A DNA stretch of 35,944 nucleotides from Heterobasidion occidentale (GCA_039111635.1 JBCAQO010000070.1:1-35944); one strand, 5' to 3'. Numbered from the stretch's first letter, positions 17,744-28,291 are shown. The notes: generated by a model from the sequence alone, not told the origin. Numbers and translations: made by a program.

Positions 17744-19190
17744 TGTTACAAACTGCTCGTTCAGTAACCCAAGAGTAACAGGTTCCCTAGGTCGCATAGT
17801 GGATAGAGTGATGGACGGAGTCTTGACTATATTAGAGGAATGTGTTAGGACCGCGTCCTAACACGTGCTTCACACGTGAGTGGATAGGCTGGTCAAGTGC
17901 TTCAGACACGCTTCAGACTTGGACCGCTCCCTATGACTCATTACCATTTACATGCTCACTGCATGAACATTTACTTACGGTTCCTGGTTCTTGATGTGGA
18001 CAGACTCTGGTTCCTGGCCCTGTTCCTGGTTCCTGATCGATCAAGATGTGGCTCAACATTTGATATGGGATGTGGACAGACATTAGTGATACTGTACTAT
18101 ACTTAGATCAATGACACATCTTAGCTTACAGATCTCGATCGTTGACTTCGGTACCTGAGAAGTGCACAGACTAGATCACGATCCTGCCCTAGATACTTCT
18201 TTGTATATTTAGCCAAGATGAGCTTCTAAGAAGCTCAGCTCGTTCACCTGTAATACATTTGATCTCTGCACTGCACCCGGTGTCTGGCTACTTTCCTAGC
18301 CCACACTTCGTGATCTCTGTCAGATCTGAGACTCCTTTACACGGTCTGATGAAGCACTGGCCTCGTCTCCCTTCTCTTCTTACACCCTCTTCACGCACTA
18401 CTACACCGGACTCGCTGCCTTCTGCGTTCTCAGTTGGACACCCCCTCATGTCATCTGTTGGACAGGAGAAGATCATCCCATTCCTCCTCATCATCGAGAA
18501 GACCTCGAGGATCATCTCCTTAACCTCTTTGAGGACAAGGCAGAGAACGACTCCGAGTTCCTTGAAAGAGCCCAAAGACAATCAGTCGTCTTCATTCATT
18601 GGAGCCTCTGACTCTACGCTGTGGACGTATTAGCCTAGGGATCCCCTTAGTGCATCGGTGCATGTGATAGGTCTCCGACCTAACAGAATGATATAGGAGA
18701 AAGCACAGAGGTTCACAGTATGAAGACTACAAATTAACGAGGGTCTCTGTATAGGGTGATACAGAGGAACAAGGAGAATAGACTGAAGATCCTCAGCCTA
18801 TTCTATGGGCCTTATATACCGTATAGGGTCTAAGGTAAGAGTCCGTGTGCTTCTCCAAGTACCTATCTCAAGAGAGCTGTGGTCGCCGTCTCTCTCAGCC
18901 AGTGCCTACTCTCGTACTTCTCCAGTCGCACCAATCTATCCAGGTGCGACGAGGTGCTTACCCATAAGCCCTAAGCCTATGGCACGTTCGTGCTTATTTC
19001 CCTAAGCCGCTCTATCCATGACCCTGTCATATATCCTCTACCGATATCTTGAAGAACCATTGGTCCAGTCGGCTCCTAAGGACATGCTGTATTCCTTGAT
19101 ATACGCTCCGTAGTGGAGCTGCCTAGCATGTGATGCTTGATCTATTGGATAGACCAGCCCCAAAGGACCCCAACAGGTCAAGTCATAACA
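17744..19190 (-). mobile_element. C-type 3' LTR, copy 2, split by an A solo LTR
   Basis: The LTR runs TGTTACAAACTGC to AAGTCATAACA and is about 599 bp without the insert at 17843-18685. At its right end TTACCCCCTT (19191-19200), a polypurine tract on the minus strand, leads into C internal sequence, which marks this as the 3' LTR of a minus-strand element. The minus-strand TATA box is at 18811-18818. Confidence 0.87.
17843..18685 (+). mobile_element. A-type solo LTR with GAATG target duplication
   Basis: This 843-bp solo LTR is inserted in the C LTR and flanked by identical GAATG (17838-17842 and 18686-18690). It belongs to the subfamily of 16048. Its small frame is broken by a deletion after VRSE (about 18330) and the final CGA is TGA, but YYTGLAAF and VVFIHWSL remain readable. 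Confidence 0.95.
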
Positions 19191-20504
19191 TTACCCCCTT
19201 CCTACGTCCCTGTGCCTGAAGGGACAACTTCCTCGAGCAGTAAGGAAGTCCATCTCATTCCACATACAATTTGCTTTCTGGTCGTCCATGGATCGGAATG
19301 CGTCTTTCCAATATCACTGCGTTTTCTGGGGCGAAGACCGACTTACGTCGTTTACAACGCTGTCACGGTGAGAAATGGTTTCACTCCTAGATACGATCGG
19401 GGTTTCCTGTTTTTCTGGATGTACCTAGTGTTCGTTTGATTGCTGTTCTAGATGATACCTTTTGGTGTTGGCACAATACACAGATGCTAGTCACTGTTAT
19501 AGGGGACGATGAGAATATCCTGAGATATTTAGCGAATTTCTGAAGTGGTGCCGGACCACTGACGAGGAAAATACTCCGTAAATGTCGAGAATAATGAGGA
19601 GAGGCTTAAGAACTTTGTGATTCAAGTTGCTAAGGTGCTCCACAGATTGAAGGCGAGGTACTAATCTGTTTAGTATCCCTTCAAGTCTTGAAGCTTATCT
19701 CCAACTGATATCACTCAATGACTTATGACTGACACTAACTAACTGATGATGGTTGAGGGACAAGATGTCTCTGCCAGAAGCAGGACAATCAGCCTCCTTA
19801 TATACTATTCTCAAGTGGGAAACTCCTTCCTAGTATATATAGGCTGTACAGAGTCATTGTGAGTCACAAGAAATGCTGTAGAAGTAAAAAGAACAGAGAA
19901 GAAATCAAGAGAACTGAGTGGAAATCCACAGAAATAATTACATTCTGGCTAAATAATCAAGCAGGTCTTTGAAGTTCTAGACACTACCTTCTTATTGTTA
20001 TCAAAGAACAGCCTGGAACTCATTCCTCAGTCATCATTCTCTGTCCTTCCACTAAATTTCCTCTTCATTCCTTCAGCTTCCAATGCTTTCTTTTTCATCC
20101 CTTATTGTTCTGCCCTAGTCTAGACCTTCCTGCAATGGACCCAAGGCTCTAGAATCAGTCCCAAAAGCGAAATATAAGTATGAAAAGGGATAGGGAATCA
20201 AGTTTAAGTGGTAAAATACTCGAAAAATATGTAGAAAATCGGAATTAAATATCCCTTCCATTCTAAGTCGTTTCCCTTCTCTTCCTTCTAGTCAGATAAT
20301 CTGTCCTCCATTCTACCATCACTATTTGATGCCTAACAATGTGTGAGCATGACAACGCCTAGGAGTTTTCCTTCTCCGTTGAGCTGTTTGATGTAGAGGC
20401 CTGGTGCTATCGTATTATGTTGCCCTCTACTGATGTTTTCCTTCATCGATTACATTTTGATTCAAAGCGATGGGTTTCCAAGCCTCTTCCTTTGAAGCAG
20501 TGTC
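19191..20504 (-). mobile_element. C internal 3' end, copy 2, with a nested solo LTR
   Basis: Segments 19191-19360 and 20355-20504 match 23046-23330 when the insert 19361-20354 is removed. They are the non-coding 3' end of element C next to its polypurine tract. The copy is cut at 20504 by a minus-strand A-type LTR. The short frame at 19137-19439 crosses the junction and has no meaning. Confidence 0.78.
19361..20354. mobile_element. Unrelated solo LTR (994 bp, TGTCA...TGACA)
   Basis: This AT-rich insert starts TGTCACGGTG and ends GAGCATGACA, with canonical TG/CA ends and 5-bp inverted tips. ACGC precedes it (19357-19360) and follows it (20355-20358); an extra A on each side makes AACGC ambiguous. 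The empty site is seen at 23205 (TTTACAACGCCTAGG). It contains no coding frame. TATA-like runs are found near 19800 and 19835. No other copy is in the window, so family and orientation are unknown. Confidence 0.8.
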
Positions 20505-21042
20505 TGTTAGGTCAGAGACCTATCACGTGCACTAATGCACAAAGGGGATCCCTAGGCTAATATGTTCACAGCGTTGTAGAGTCGTAGACTCCAATGAATG
20601 AAGACGACTGATTGTCTTTGTGCTCTTTGGAGGAATTCAGGGTTGCTGTCTGCTTTGTCCTCAAAGAGGTTGAGAAGATGATTTTCAAGGTCCTTTCGAT
20701 GATGAGGCGGAACTGGATGATCTTCTCCTGTCCAACAGATGACACTAGGGGGTGTCCAACCGAGAACGTGGAAGGTGGCGAGGCCGGTGTAGTGTGGGTG
20801 AATAGAGAGAGGAAAGAGAAGGGAGACGAAGCCAGTGCGTCGTCAGACCATGTAAGGAAGTCTCAGATCTGACAGAGATCATGAAGTGTGGGCTAAGAAG
20901 GTAGCCAGACACCAGGCGTAGTGCAGAGATCAAGTGTATTACAGGTGAACAAGCTGAGCTTCTTAGAAGCTCATCTTGCCTATTTATCTTGACCAACCCA
21001 TCGACTCACGTGCAAAGCACGTGTTAGGACGTGGTCCTAACA
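20505..21042 (-). mobile_element. A-type 3' LTR with internal U3 deletion
   Basis: On the minus strand it runs from TGTTAGGACC (21042) to GACCTAACA (20505), 538 bp instead of about 843. About 300 bp of U3 are missing at a junction near 20987, joining the palindromic start plus GTCAAG directly to ATAAATAGGC just upstream of the transcript start region. A polypurine tract lies beside it at 21043. The small R-U5 frame is damaged (TGTC changes and a deletion) but recognisable. Confidence 0.88.
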
Positions 21043-21056
21043 CCACCCCCTTTTTA
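21043..21056 (-). other. Polypurine tract
   Basis: Read on the minus strand, AAAAAGGGGGTGG abuts the LTR start TGTTAGG at 21042, directly after the stop of the ORF3 copy. It matches the tracts at 2350 and 16034. Confidence 0.85.
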
Positions 21057-22475
21057 TACAAGTCTTTGGTGTTTGGCGGGTGCACCAATAATGGGGGGCG
21101 GTTCCCTTGGATGAGCTTTGTCAAAGGTGGGAATGATGTGGGCAGGGTACCCGGTCCAATTGGCAGTGTCGATCATGTGGTCCAATGCCTGCTTGTGATA
21201 TCCGTATTCCTTAGCCGTGCGATCCATTTGTAGACAAAGTTGACAGGACTGCGTGCAATGCCTGTCATAGTTGTGTAAAAAACCACGTGCAATAATGTCC
21301 ATTCTCTGTCTAATGCTCGTGATTGGACATCCCACGACGAGATGGCCAGTGCATCCACATTCCCAGCAAGTGCACGTGTTGGGGTCGGTGGGCATAGAAG
21401 GCGGGAGAGTCAGCGGGTTAGGCCATACATTTTCAGAGTCAGCAGCATCTGTGGGCCAGCCTTTGTCTGTTGCGATAGGTACATATAGAGACTGGGGGGT
21501 GGTTTTGTCGACAACAATAGGGTGGGTGAGGTTGTCGCCGAGTAGGGGAGGGGATGGGGACACAGCAGGGGGTGACGGGGGTGGTACCGGTAGCGGGTGA
21601 AGAGCTTGGCAATCCCGGACAACTTGTTTGGGGTCGTAAGGGGGGGCTAGTGGTCCACATGAACTGAGTGGTTTCCTCGTCACTGGGTCAAAAGGAGAGG
21701 GATTGGGTAGCTAGAAGGTTGGAAGCAGGAGAAGGTTCTTTGATCAAGGGGGGATCAATGGCCATGGGTTCTTTGGTGTCGATTGGATGGAAGCCTTGCT
21801 CCTGCATGTCCGATTTGGTCATTACTCAGGGCCTGATGTAATCCTTGGGGTTAAATCCTGTGGCCCAGTATTTTGCAATCGGGTGGACTCCATGACTGTT
21901 GAGGGGGAACAAGTGCATCAGTAGTAATCCTTTGGGGACGTACTCCTCGATCTCCAGTCGTGACCCATTGAATCCAATGAAGCGAAACCAGCGGATCGTG
22001 TTCTCCTTATACTTGATTTGCTCCAGTGTGTCGAGCCAAGCTTGTACCGAGTGTTGCTGGAGGAGGACCAAGCTGCTGCTAAAGATTCTGCTGAGTCAGA
22101 AGTTGATTATGTTGTTACGCAGGGCAGGGAGGTTGATGAGTCCTCCGAGGCGGTACAAGGTGACCGTCAGGTTAGTGAGGAGTATCGCCTGATGGTGGTT
22201 CAGTGGTCGCGAGAATACCTGGTAGCCCTGTGCAAAGACCATCTGCTATAAATAAAAAAGGAAGGTGCAAGCGTCTCTCAGACCCAGTTGGTTAAGGATG
22301 ATGGGGGCTTCGTCTTCAGCGACAGTGAGGTGATAGATGCCATTATTGGAGGACAAATCCTGGTATAGGCGAAGGTTGTGCAATGGGCTAGGAAAGGCGC
22401 TGATACAAAAGTGGGGGTTCTTGTTATGAATGGCAAAAACCTGCTGGGGAACTATGAGGTGGGGGGTATTCATTT
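21054..22475 (-). pseudogene. ORF3, second copy (truncated)
   Basis: This is the homologue of 14365-16036, read on the minus strand from about 22473. The preserved parts are LRLYQDLSSNNGIYHL, EDEAPIILNQLGL, YQVFSRPL, GGLINLPALRN, IFSSSLVLLQQ, AWLDTLEQIKYKE, WFRFIGFNGSRLEIEEYVPK, a proline-rich linker and the CCHC knuckle CWECGCTGHLVVGC. The frame change seen in the first copy is absent here, so the two together show the true reading frame. Premature stops at TATAGCAG (about 22247), in INF-TGA (about 22100) and at a TGG-to-TGA change (about 21826), plus a frame change near 21690, inactivate it. Its N-terminus is cut by the C-type LTR at 22476. Confidence 0.72.
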
Positions 22476-23045
22476 TGTTACAAACTGCTCATTCAGTAAC
22501 CCAAGAGTAACAGGTTCTTCCCTAGGTCACACAATGGACTGAGTGGTGGGCAAAGTCTCAACTGTGTTAGGCAATAACACAGGAGGGAATAATGGTGATT
22601 CTACTGTAGGAAGACAGTAGTAAACGAAGAGAATAGACTGAAGATCCTCAGCCTATTCTATGGGCCTTATATACTGTATAGGGTATAGGGTAAGAGTCTG
22701 TATGCTTCTCCGGGTATCCATCCTAGGAGAGCTGTGGTAGCCATCTCTCTCAGCCGGTGCCTACTCTTGTACTTTTCTAGTTGCACCAATCCATCCAAGT
22801 GTGATGAGGTGCTTACCCATAAGCCCTAAGCCCATGGCATGTGAATGCATATCTTATCAATCCGCTGTACCCATGATCCCCCCATATATCCTCTACTGAT
22901 GTCTTGAAGAACCATCGGTTCAGTCGGCTCCTAAGGACATGCCGAATACCTTGATGTACGCTCCGTAGTGGAGCCGCCTAGCATGTGATGCTTGATCCAT
23001 CGGATAAACTGGCCCCAAAGAGCCCCGATAGGTCAAGTCATAACA
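22476..23045 (-). mobile_element. C-type 3' LTR, copy 1
   Basis: This 570-bp LTR reads TGTTACAAACTGC to AAGTCATAACA on the plus strand, with TTACCCCCTT (minus-strand polypurine tract) at 23046-23055. It is the 3' LTR of the minus-strand C element that fills 23046-28501. It cut the ORF3 copy on its left. The partner 5' LTR lies beyond the B insertion or outside the window. Confidence 0.9.
22666..22673 (-). promoter_or_regulatory. TATA box of C-type LTR
   Basis: TATATAAG reads on the minus strand, followed by GCCCATAGAATAGGCTGAGG. The sequence is identical in the copies at 17181 and 18811, which supports both a promoter role and the minus orientation. Confidence 0.6.
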
Positions 23046-24558
23046 TTACCCCCTTTCTAAGTCCCAACTCCTGAGGGGACTACTTGCCACTTTAGCGAGC
23101 TTCATTGTCATTCCACGTACAATTGCTTTCTGGTTGTCCAAAGATCAGGATGCGTCTTCCTGATATGACTTCATTTTCTGGGGCGAAGACCGACTTACGT
23201 TGTTTACAACGCCTAGGAGTTTTCCATCTCCGTTGAGCTGTTTGATACGGGTGCCTAGCAATATCGCCACAATATTGTGTCTCCTCCCGATGTTCTTCCT
23301 TCATTGGTACATTTTGTGCCAAGGACGCTCCTAGAGTCAATAGGCAGCTGCTCGAACCAGGACTCCCTGGTATGTTTGATAAGCCAGTTCCTTCTGGCAA
23401 CAATGCAGAAAGGTGTCACATGCAAGTGATTATGTGATGAATAGAAACACGTCTGTGGATGTGTGTGTGTCATTCTTTTTCAGAATGCCGAAGGCCATGC
23501 TTCAGTGTTTCCAGGATAGATCTTCATCTCCGTGATCTCCGGTATTGAGGGGGACTCCAGGTGTGTGGGTTGATCGCTTTACTAAGGCTTAGGCCCACCA
23601 ACCTATCGAGAATAACCTTTTCTCGACTTGTCTTGAGTCCGGCAAGACCCCATTGAAGATCCCTAACTCTGTCAGCTCCATGCGGTGGCCCGTCCTGGTT
23701 AGAGATTGAGTGTTTGTCCAGAGTTTGTTTGTCACATGGGAGTGAGCATGCAGCCACGCTCCACGTATTGAACACAAGGTAAGGATTTTGAAGAATAGAC
23801 ATTTGAACCCGATGGTCTTCTTGAACAGACCTTGGTGTCCACATTGACGGTGATTATTGCGGGGTCAGCGTAAGGTATGTCCCAGTAGTTTAACATCGTG
23901 CCGGATGTCCGTAGTTTTGCGTCTTTGCGGACGTTGGCTAGTTTATACACAAGTCGTTGTGGACTGCCCTGCTAGTTTAAACAAAGGTCGTTGCAGACCT
24001 ATCCATCTCCAACGTAGGAGTACCTGTAAACAAGACAGCAGGCGTTTCTGCAAGCCAGAACATCCATCAGTGATGCCCATAGGGCCGTAGACCAGTTCCT
24101 CCTTCTTGACAGGGTTCCCATTGGAGAAAGATGGTGACGGTTTTATACTATATCAAACCGGATAACTTATAGAGAGGTGTCCAAAATAGACTTGTAAGGT
24201 GGAAGCCTATTTTGACACAACTCACATGGCCCTGTAGATGAAGGGCAACTCAGTTTAACGTCATGAAGGACGGCTGTAGTTTATAGTCATTGCGAACGTC
24301 CTGCTATTGCCTGGCTTGAACCTCCCGAGCCTCAATAGATTTAATCCTCCGGGGTGAGGGTAGTTTAAGGTCATTTCGGACTAGTTGTGGGACAATGAAC
24401 TTGTCCCATAACTACGACTCCTATTGCTTGAAGGAGCAAGTAGTTTATTGTTGTTGTGGACTAGATCAACATCATGGCATCAACAATAATGTCGATCAAC
24501 AATCCCTATGCTTGAAGGGACAATAGTTTAATGTCATTGCGGACTATTGGGCCTGGAA

Positions 24559-24579
24559 GCGGTAATTCCAGCTCCAATA
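24559..24579 (+). other. 21-nt match to conserved 18S rRNA segment
   Basis: GCGGTAATTCCAGCTCCA and the next three bases equal the near-universal eukaryotic small-subunit rRNA segment that follows CAGCAGCC. Flanking bases do not match rRNA. The segment forms part of one array hairpin: ATTGG and CTGGAA before it pair with TTCCAG and CCAAT within it. It is not an rRNA gene. Confidence 0.6.
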
Positions 24580-24894
24580 CAATCCCTAGAACAGAGGGAC
24601 AATAGTTTAACATTGTTCCGGATGTTCGTAGTTTATAGTCATTGTGGACGTCTAAGGAGTAGTGCCAAAACATTTCTTATGTTTGGACACTGCTCATGAC
24701 CCTGTAAAGAAAGGGCTGCCCTGTTTATCATCATGGAGGATGTCCCAAAACTTGAGGCATGATCCCAGTTGCCTCTTGACTGGCCCTTGAAGTAGAATCC
24801 TTGCTTTGGACTTCAAGAGTAGAATGGGCGCACCATGGAGTAGTTGTGGTCCTGTAGGATGGCTGACAACCCGCTCCATGTCCCAAACCCCTTG

Positions 24895-24911
24895 CACGGA
24901 ATTGAACCGTG
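24895..24911 (-). other. tRNA T-arm-like hairpin
   Basis: On the minus strand CACGGTTCAATTCCGTG forms a 5-bp stem with a 7-base TTCAATT loop and fits the pol III B-box consensus GGTTCRANYCC. No matching acceptor or anticodon stem is found around it, so it is at most a tRNA remnant or a chance member of the hairpin array. Confidence 0.35.
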
Positions 24912-25692
24912 TCGACCCCATATTCTTTTACTGTAGGGCATATGGAATATGGAAGCGCCTTGACCTAGTCAGCAGGGTTCTGCAACGGTGGAGGCCCTCC
25001 CTTCCACCATCTGCCAGAATGCAACCACATTTCAAGGGTCCTTGGTAGCTTTAGCATTATTCCGGACGGTAACTAGTTTATAGTCATTGTGGACCAAGCC
25101 TTTCGTAGTTTTACATCATTGCGGATGTGTTTGTCCGTTTTGGCTACTTAGTGGAGTGCAACCACTATGTGCATGCATCTTGATAGGGCCCCCTAATGCG
25201 GAAAAGACCCTGTAAAATGGAGATCCAAAGTGGGATGTCCAAACACCTGTCAGACCTTGACAGTGAGGTATGGTCCACTGTTCCCCAATGGTGAACATGC
25301 AACATGATCTTCCCACCAGGATTCTTGCATCATTCGTAGCTTTTTGGTCTCGCCACAAGATCAAAAAGCCGGCGTACCAGTACCAAGGTTATGTCGAATC
25401 TGAGGACCTCCTAATGCGGAAAGGGTCCTGTAAAACTGGGGATCCAAGCGGGACACCTGATTCACTTGTCAGAATACCTCTTGATAATGAGAGTGTTAAA
25501 TGCTTGTCCTGTTTGAGACTGGAGGCCTGAATGCAATGGCCAGGTACTTCCCCTGCTTTCTTATCTTTTCACAGTTTAACGTCATGCAGGACGTTAATTC
25601 CGGTGTCCTGTGTGTGAAACCGGTACCTGTGGTATGGAGGGTCCTTTCTTCTCCATCACCGTTCGAAACAAGGGGTTCCTCAACTCCCTTGT

Positions 25693-26254
25693 CTAATATC
25701 CTCCGCCAATGTCCCCATAATCCCCATATCCTTTGTCTGGTCTGTAGTAGGGGTCAACATCATTGTAGTTCCCGTCCTCGTCCTCGTCCTCGTCCCATGC
25801 GTCTAGCTCTGCTCGAGTCCAGTCAGCAGTTCTTGGAGCTGGTCGCTGGCGGACTTGAGCTCTTTCACCAGTGCGAGCATGCATTCCTTCATGTTGATTA
25901 TTCCGAGGATGATCTGGAGTTGGTGAATCTTGTGGTCGAGTTCTTCGAGGACTGTCTCTTCTGGGTTGGGGGGTTGTCCTTGTCCTCTGGCTTCCTCACC
26001 TCTCGTTCCTCCTGTACCTTGGAGGATGCTCCTCATTGCTGCCTCCGGCGTCCTTCCCGGTGGATTGTCCTGTCGATGCGGGAGGAAGGGCCTCCTGATC
26101 CCTTCGTGCCTGTTGTTGTACCGTGGTCCAGAAGGGTTCTGTCTAGGTGGTTGCGTCTCGACTACTTGTAGTCGGTACCGCTCTTCTGGCTTCGTCGTCC
26201 CATGGTTGGACGCAGAATGGGTCAACCCGATGATGAGCATGGGTGCGCTCTAGA
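25693..26254 (-). pseudogene. 3' ORF of element C, C-terminal part
   Basis: On the minus strand from 26240 the frame encodes a basic, glutamine/proline-rich part (PPRQNPSGPRYNNRHEGIRR), then a predicted coiled coil (VLEELDHKIHQLQIILGIIN, LALVKELKSASDQLQELL). After a single-base frame change near 25810 it continues in another frame to an acidic, tyrosine/glycine-rich end (WDEDEDEDGNYNDVDPYYRP). If the insert at 26255-27320 is removed, this frame joins the ORF at 27321-27560 in phase through a TAG. It thus appears to be the second half of one protein. No zinc knuckle is present. Function unknown. Confidence 0.5.
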
Positions 26255-27320
26255 CACTAATATCCCACTTTTTGCAGCTTTTCAGTATTCTTTGACCATT
26301 TGGCATACTTAGGACCAACCAATCCCAATCCGTTCGGCGCTCTCAGCCATTTGTCAAGTGCCGACTTTGCATTTAGACCTCCGCACAGTCATTCGGAGCT
26401 GTTCACAGTCATCCTATGCATCTATCAGCACTCACAGTATTAGGGGCTTCCTGCAGACTGTCGCGGCCAATCGCCGATTAGTTCGGTATGCTTCACATTG
26501 TCGGCACATTTGGTCGGCTGCGGTGTCCTGAATCGGAGGTGGCCGAACACTTTGTTGACTCGGAACAGATCTGTCTTTCTATCTCTTATCGTCCTTATGC
26601 CTTTTGTTGACCTATCCTTTGTTATCTTTGAAGCTCCCATGTTTCTGATTGGTTTACTTACTTATCATTTGATCCTTATCTCCAGGCCCATGTGCACTCA
26701 CCTTGGCAATCTCTCCACTTATTTAGACTTTAGAGCTATTGCTTCTTATCTTCTATTGTTCGCATCATCACTCCTTTATCTTCTTTACCTTGACAGCTCT
26801 TGGCATGCATTTCCGATTACTCTATGCCTCTGCCGATCTCCCTATCTTGTATATGTTCGGACTTACTATAAAAGGGCACCTATGGCCCCGCAATACACCA
26901 GCTTTGGCTCCCCCCTCGTTCCAATTCCATTTGTGCACTTGAGTACTTGATTCCTTAAGTCTTTGCCTTCCGATCCTCGTTTGCGTTGTGCCCCTTTGTT
27001 TGTGTTGTTGCGTTCGATCGCAGCCCTCTGTTAGAGCCCTCGTCGTCTTGCTCTCTTCCTCTCATCTAGTTTGTCATCCTCTGCCAGTGTCCAGTGTGGC
27101 CTCGTACCCATTCCCTTCCTGTTGCATACCGATCAAATCCCGATTGCACATCGGCCGGCCGAAGATACCGACTTTTGAGTTGTTTGTTCGGTCCATATTG
27201 CATTCGAACAGCCTCCACTCCCTGCCGATCGTGTTGGTGTTACTTTGATTTCAGCTACGCTCCGACCACTTTCAGTACGCTCCCTTGTTGGTTGTTGCAC
27301 AGCTGACAGTTCCTTGCACA
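26255..27320. mobile_element. 1066-bp insertion flanked by CTAGA repeats
   Basis: CTAGA stands at 26250-26254 and 27321-27325, and the two flanking minus-strand frames become continuous when the insert and one CTAGA are removed. The insert starts CACTAATATCCCAC and ends CCTTGCACA. It is pyrimidine-rich on the plus strand, with a TATAAAAG box at 26867. The length and 5-bp duplication fit a solo LTR, but the ends are not TG...CA. It has no terminal inverted repeats. Small frames within it look accidental. Confidence 0.6.
26867..26874 (+). promoter_or_regulatory. TATA box inside the 1066-bp insertion
   Basis: TATAAAAGGGCACC is a strong TATA-type core on the plus strand, followed by a pyrimidine-rich leader. 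No downstream gene on the plus strand is supported, which fits an LTR promoter. Confidence 0.4.
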
Positions 27321-28245
27321 CTAGAACCAGCTCCTGCCTACCTGTGCTTGTAGGGGTGTTTCTTGGGTGTGTTTCGCACTCAGAGGCATCGCTAGCGTAT
27401 CACCAAACAGGAGGGGAGTGTACGACATTGGTGCTGGAGATGAGGGCAGGTAGGAGCTCCAGATTGATGAAGGAAGAAAACTTGTTGGGGTGGATGAGTA
27501 GGGCATATGCCCCATTGTTTCCTCTGGCATACCAGGAGGCGGCTCAATGATCATCTGCATAGGCCAAAAGCCTGACCTGATCGCTCATGTTCACGAGGCG
27601 TTGGGGAACATTGCTGTTCTCACTTCCCGGTTGCCCTGCGAAGAAGTTAGCGAGCCTTTGTATGGCTAGCGCTGTGGCCATCTGAATTACTGCCAAGATT
27701 GTGGTGCACTGGAGCAGCGCATCCCCTAGTCTATCCAATTCTCGGAGGTGCAGATTTCTACCATTGGTAGGGGGTCCTCTGGTCCTGGCAACCGGTGCAC
27801 TAGTCGCTGCTGATTCTTGTACATCTGTTTCAGCAACTGCAGGCGATGCCAGGTCCGCAGGGTTTCTTGGTCCTCCTCCGCTTCTTGTTTCCTGTCTTGC
27901 ATCTCCTTGAGCCAGCGCTGTCGTCGGCCATGGAGGCGTTGACAGAGTAGGTCTTCCAGCTTCTTGGCATCCCTCATTGTGCTCGTCATGAGTTCCCTCA
28001 ACCCAAGGTGGGGCTCGTAATTCCGTTCGATCTTCGATGGCGAGCATGGTGATATGGGTGGAGACTGGTATGGAAACTCCCTCTGGAGTCGTTGGATGGC
28101 CACTTCGGCTAGGGTATCCAGTGTCGGGGTTGGCAACAGCCAGGATGATGTCCGGCGAGGGGTTTCTTGATGGTGAAGAGGTAGTTCCTTCATCAATAAG
28201 CATGGCACATCCGGGGGAGTAATCAAGGGAGGAGTGGTCAGACAT
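27321..28245 (-). pseudogene. 3' ORF of element C, N-terminal part
   Basis: The frame starts at ATG 28245, 47 bp after a TATA box, and encodes a disordered, proline/serine-rich region (MSDHSSLDYSPGC onward), then a helical stretch (HLRELDRLGDALLQCTTILA, VIQMATALAIQRLANFFAGQ) and VRLLAYADDH. A frame change at about 27550 leads into a second frame (PPPGMPEETMGHMPYSS) that runs to TAG at 27321. The insert 26255-27320 then separates it from the rest. It occupies the same place as ORF3 of element A: after the chromodomain with its own TATA box, but the sequence is not recognisably the same protein. Function unknown. Confidence 0.5.
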
Positions 28246-28291
28246 GTACTAGGGGGAGGATTCTTGCTTCAAAGGGAGAGAGACGTCTCCT

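Larger units (their letters stand above)
23046..25692 (-). mobile_element. C internal 3' non-coding region: motif and hairpin array
   Basis: About 2.6 kb without a supported gene, between the 3' ORF of C and its polypurine tract. From 23885 to 25600 a motif close to TAGTTTAACGTCATTGCGGA recurs about 16 times at irregular spacing (for example 23885, 23911, 24250, 24275, 24360, 24527, 24603, 24630, 25073, 25106 and 25572). Between copies lie stem-loops with different stems, such as GTTGTGGGACA/TGTCCCATAAC, CTTGAAGT/ACTTCAAG and a 15-bp stem around CCAAAATAG. Two related blocks starting CCTAATGCGGAAA (25195 and 25410) are duplicated. 23046-23880 has no motif copies. The plus-strand copy at 3169-6507 keeps the motif but has other hairpins at some positions. 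Confidence 0.7.

Noticed and set aside
24559..24579. rRNA gene fragment as evidence of an rDNA insertion
   Set aside because: Only 21 nt match and flanks are element C sequence, so it is not an rDNA copy.
24835..24990. Functional tRNA gene on the minus strand
   Set aside because: Only the T-arm is convincing; no acceptor pairing and no acceptable anticodon loop.
23885..25600. CRISPR-like array
   Set aside because: The repeats are degenerate, irregularly spaced and lie inside a eukaryotic LTR element; the spacers are hairpins of variable length and no cas gene is present.
26255..27320. CACTA-type DNA transposon
   Set aside because: It begins CACTA but does not end TAGTG, lacks terminal inverted repeats and has a 5-bp rather than 3-bp duplication.
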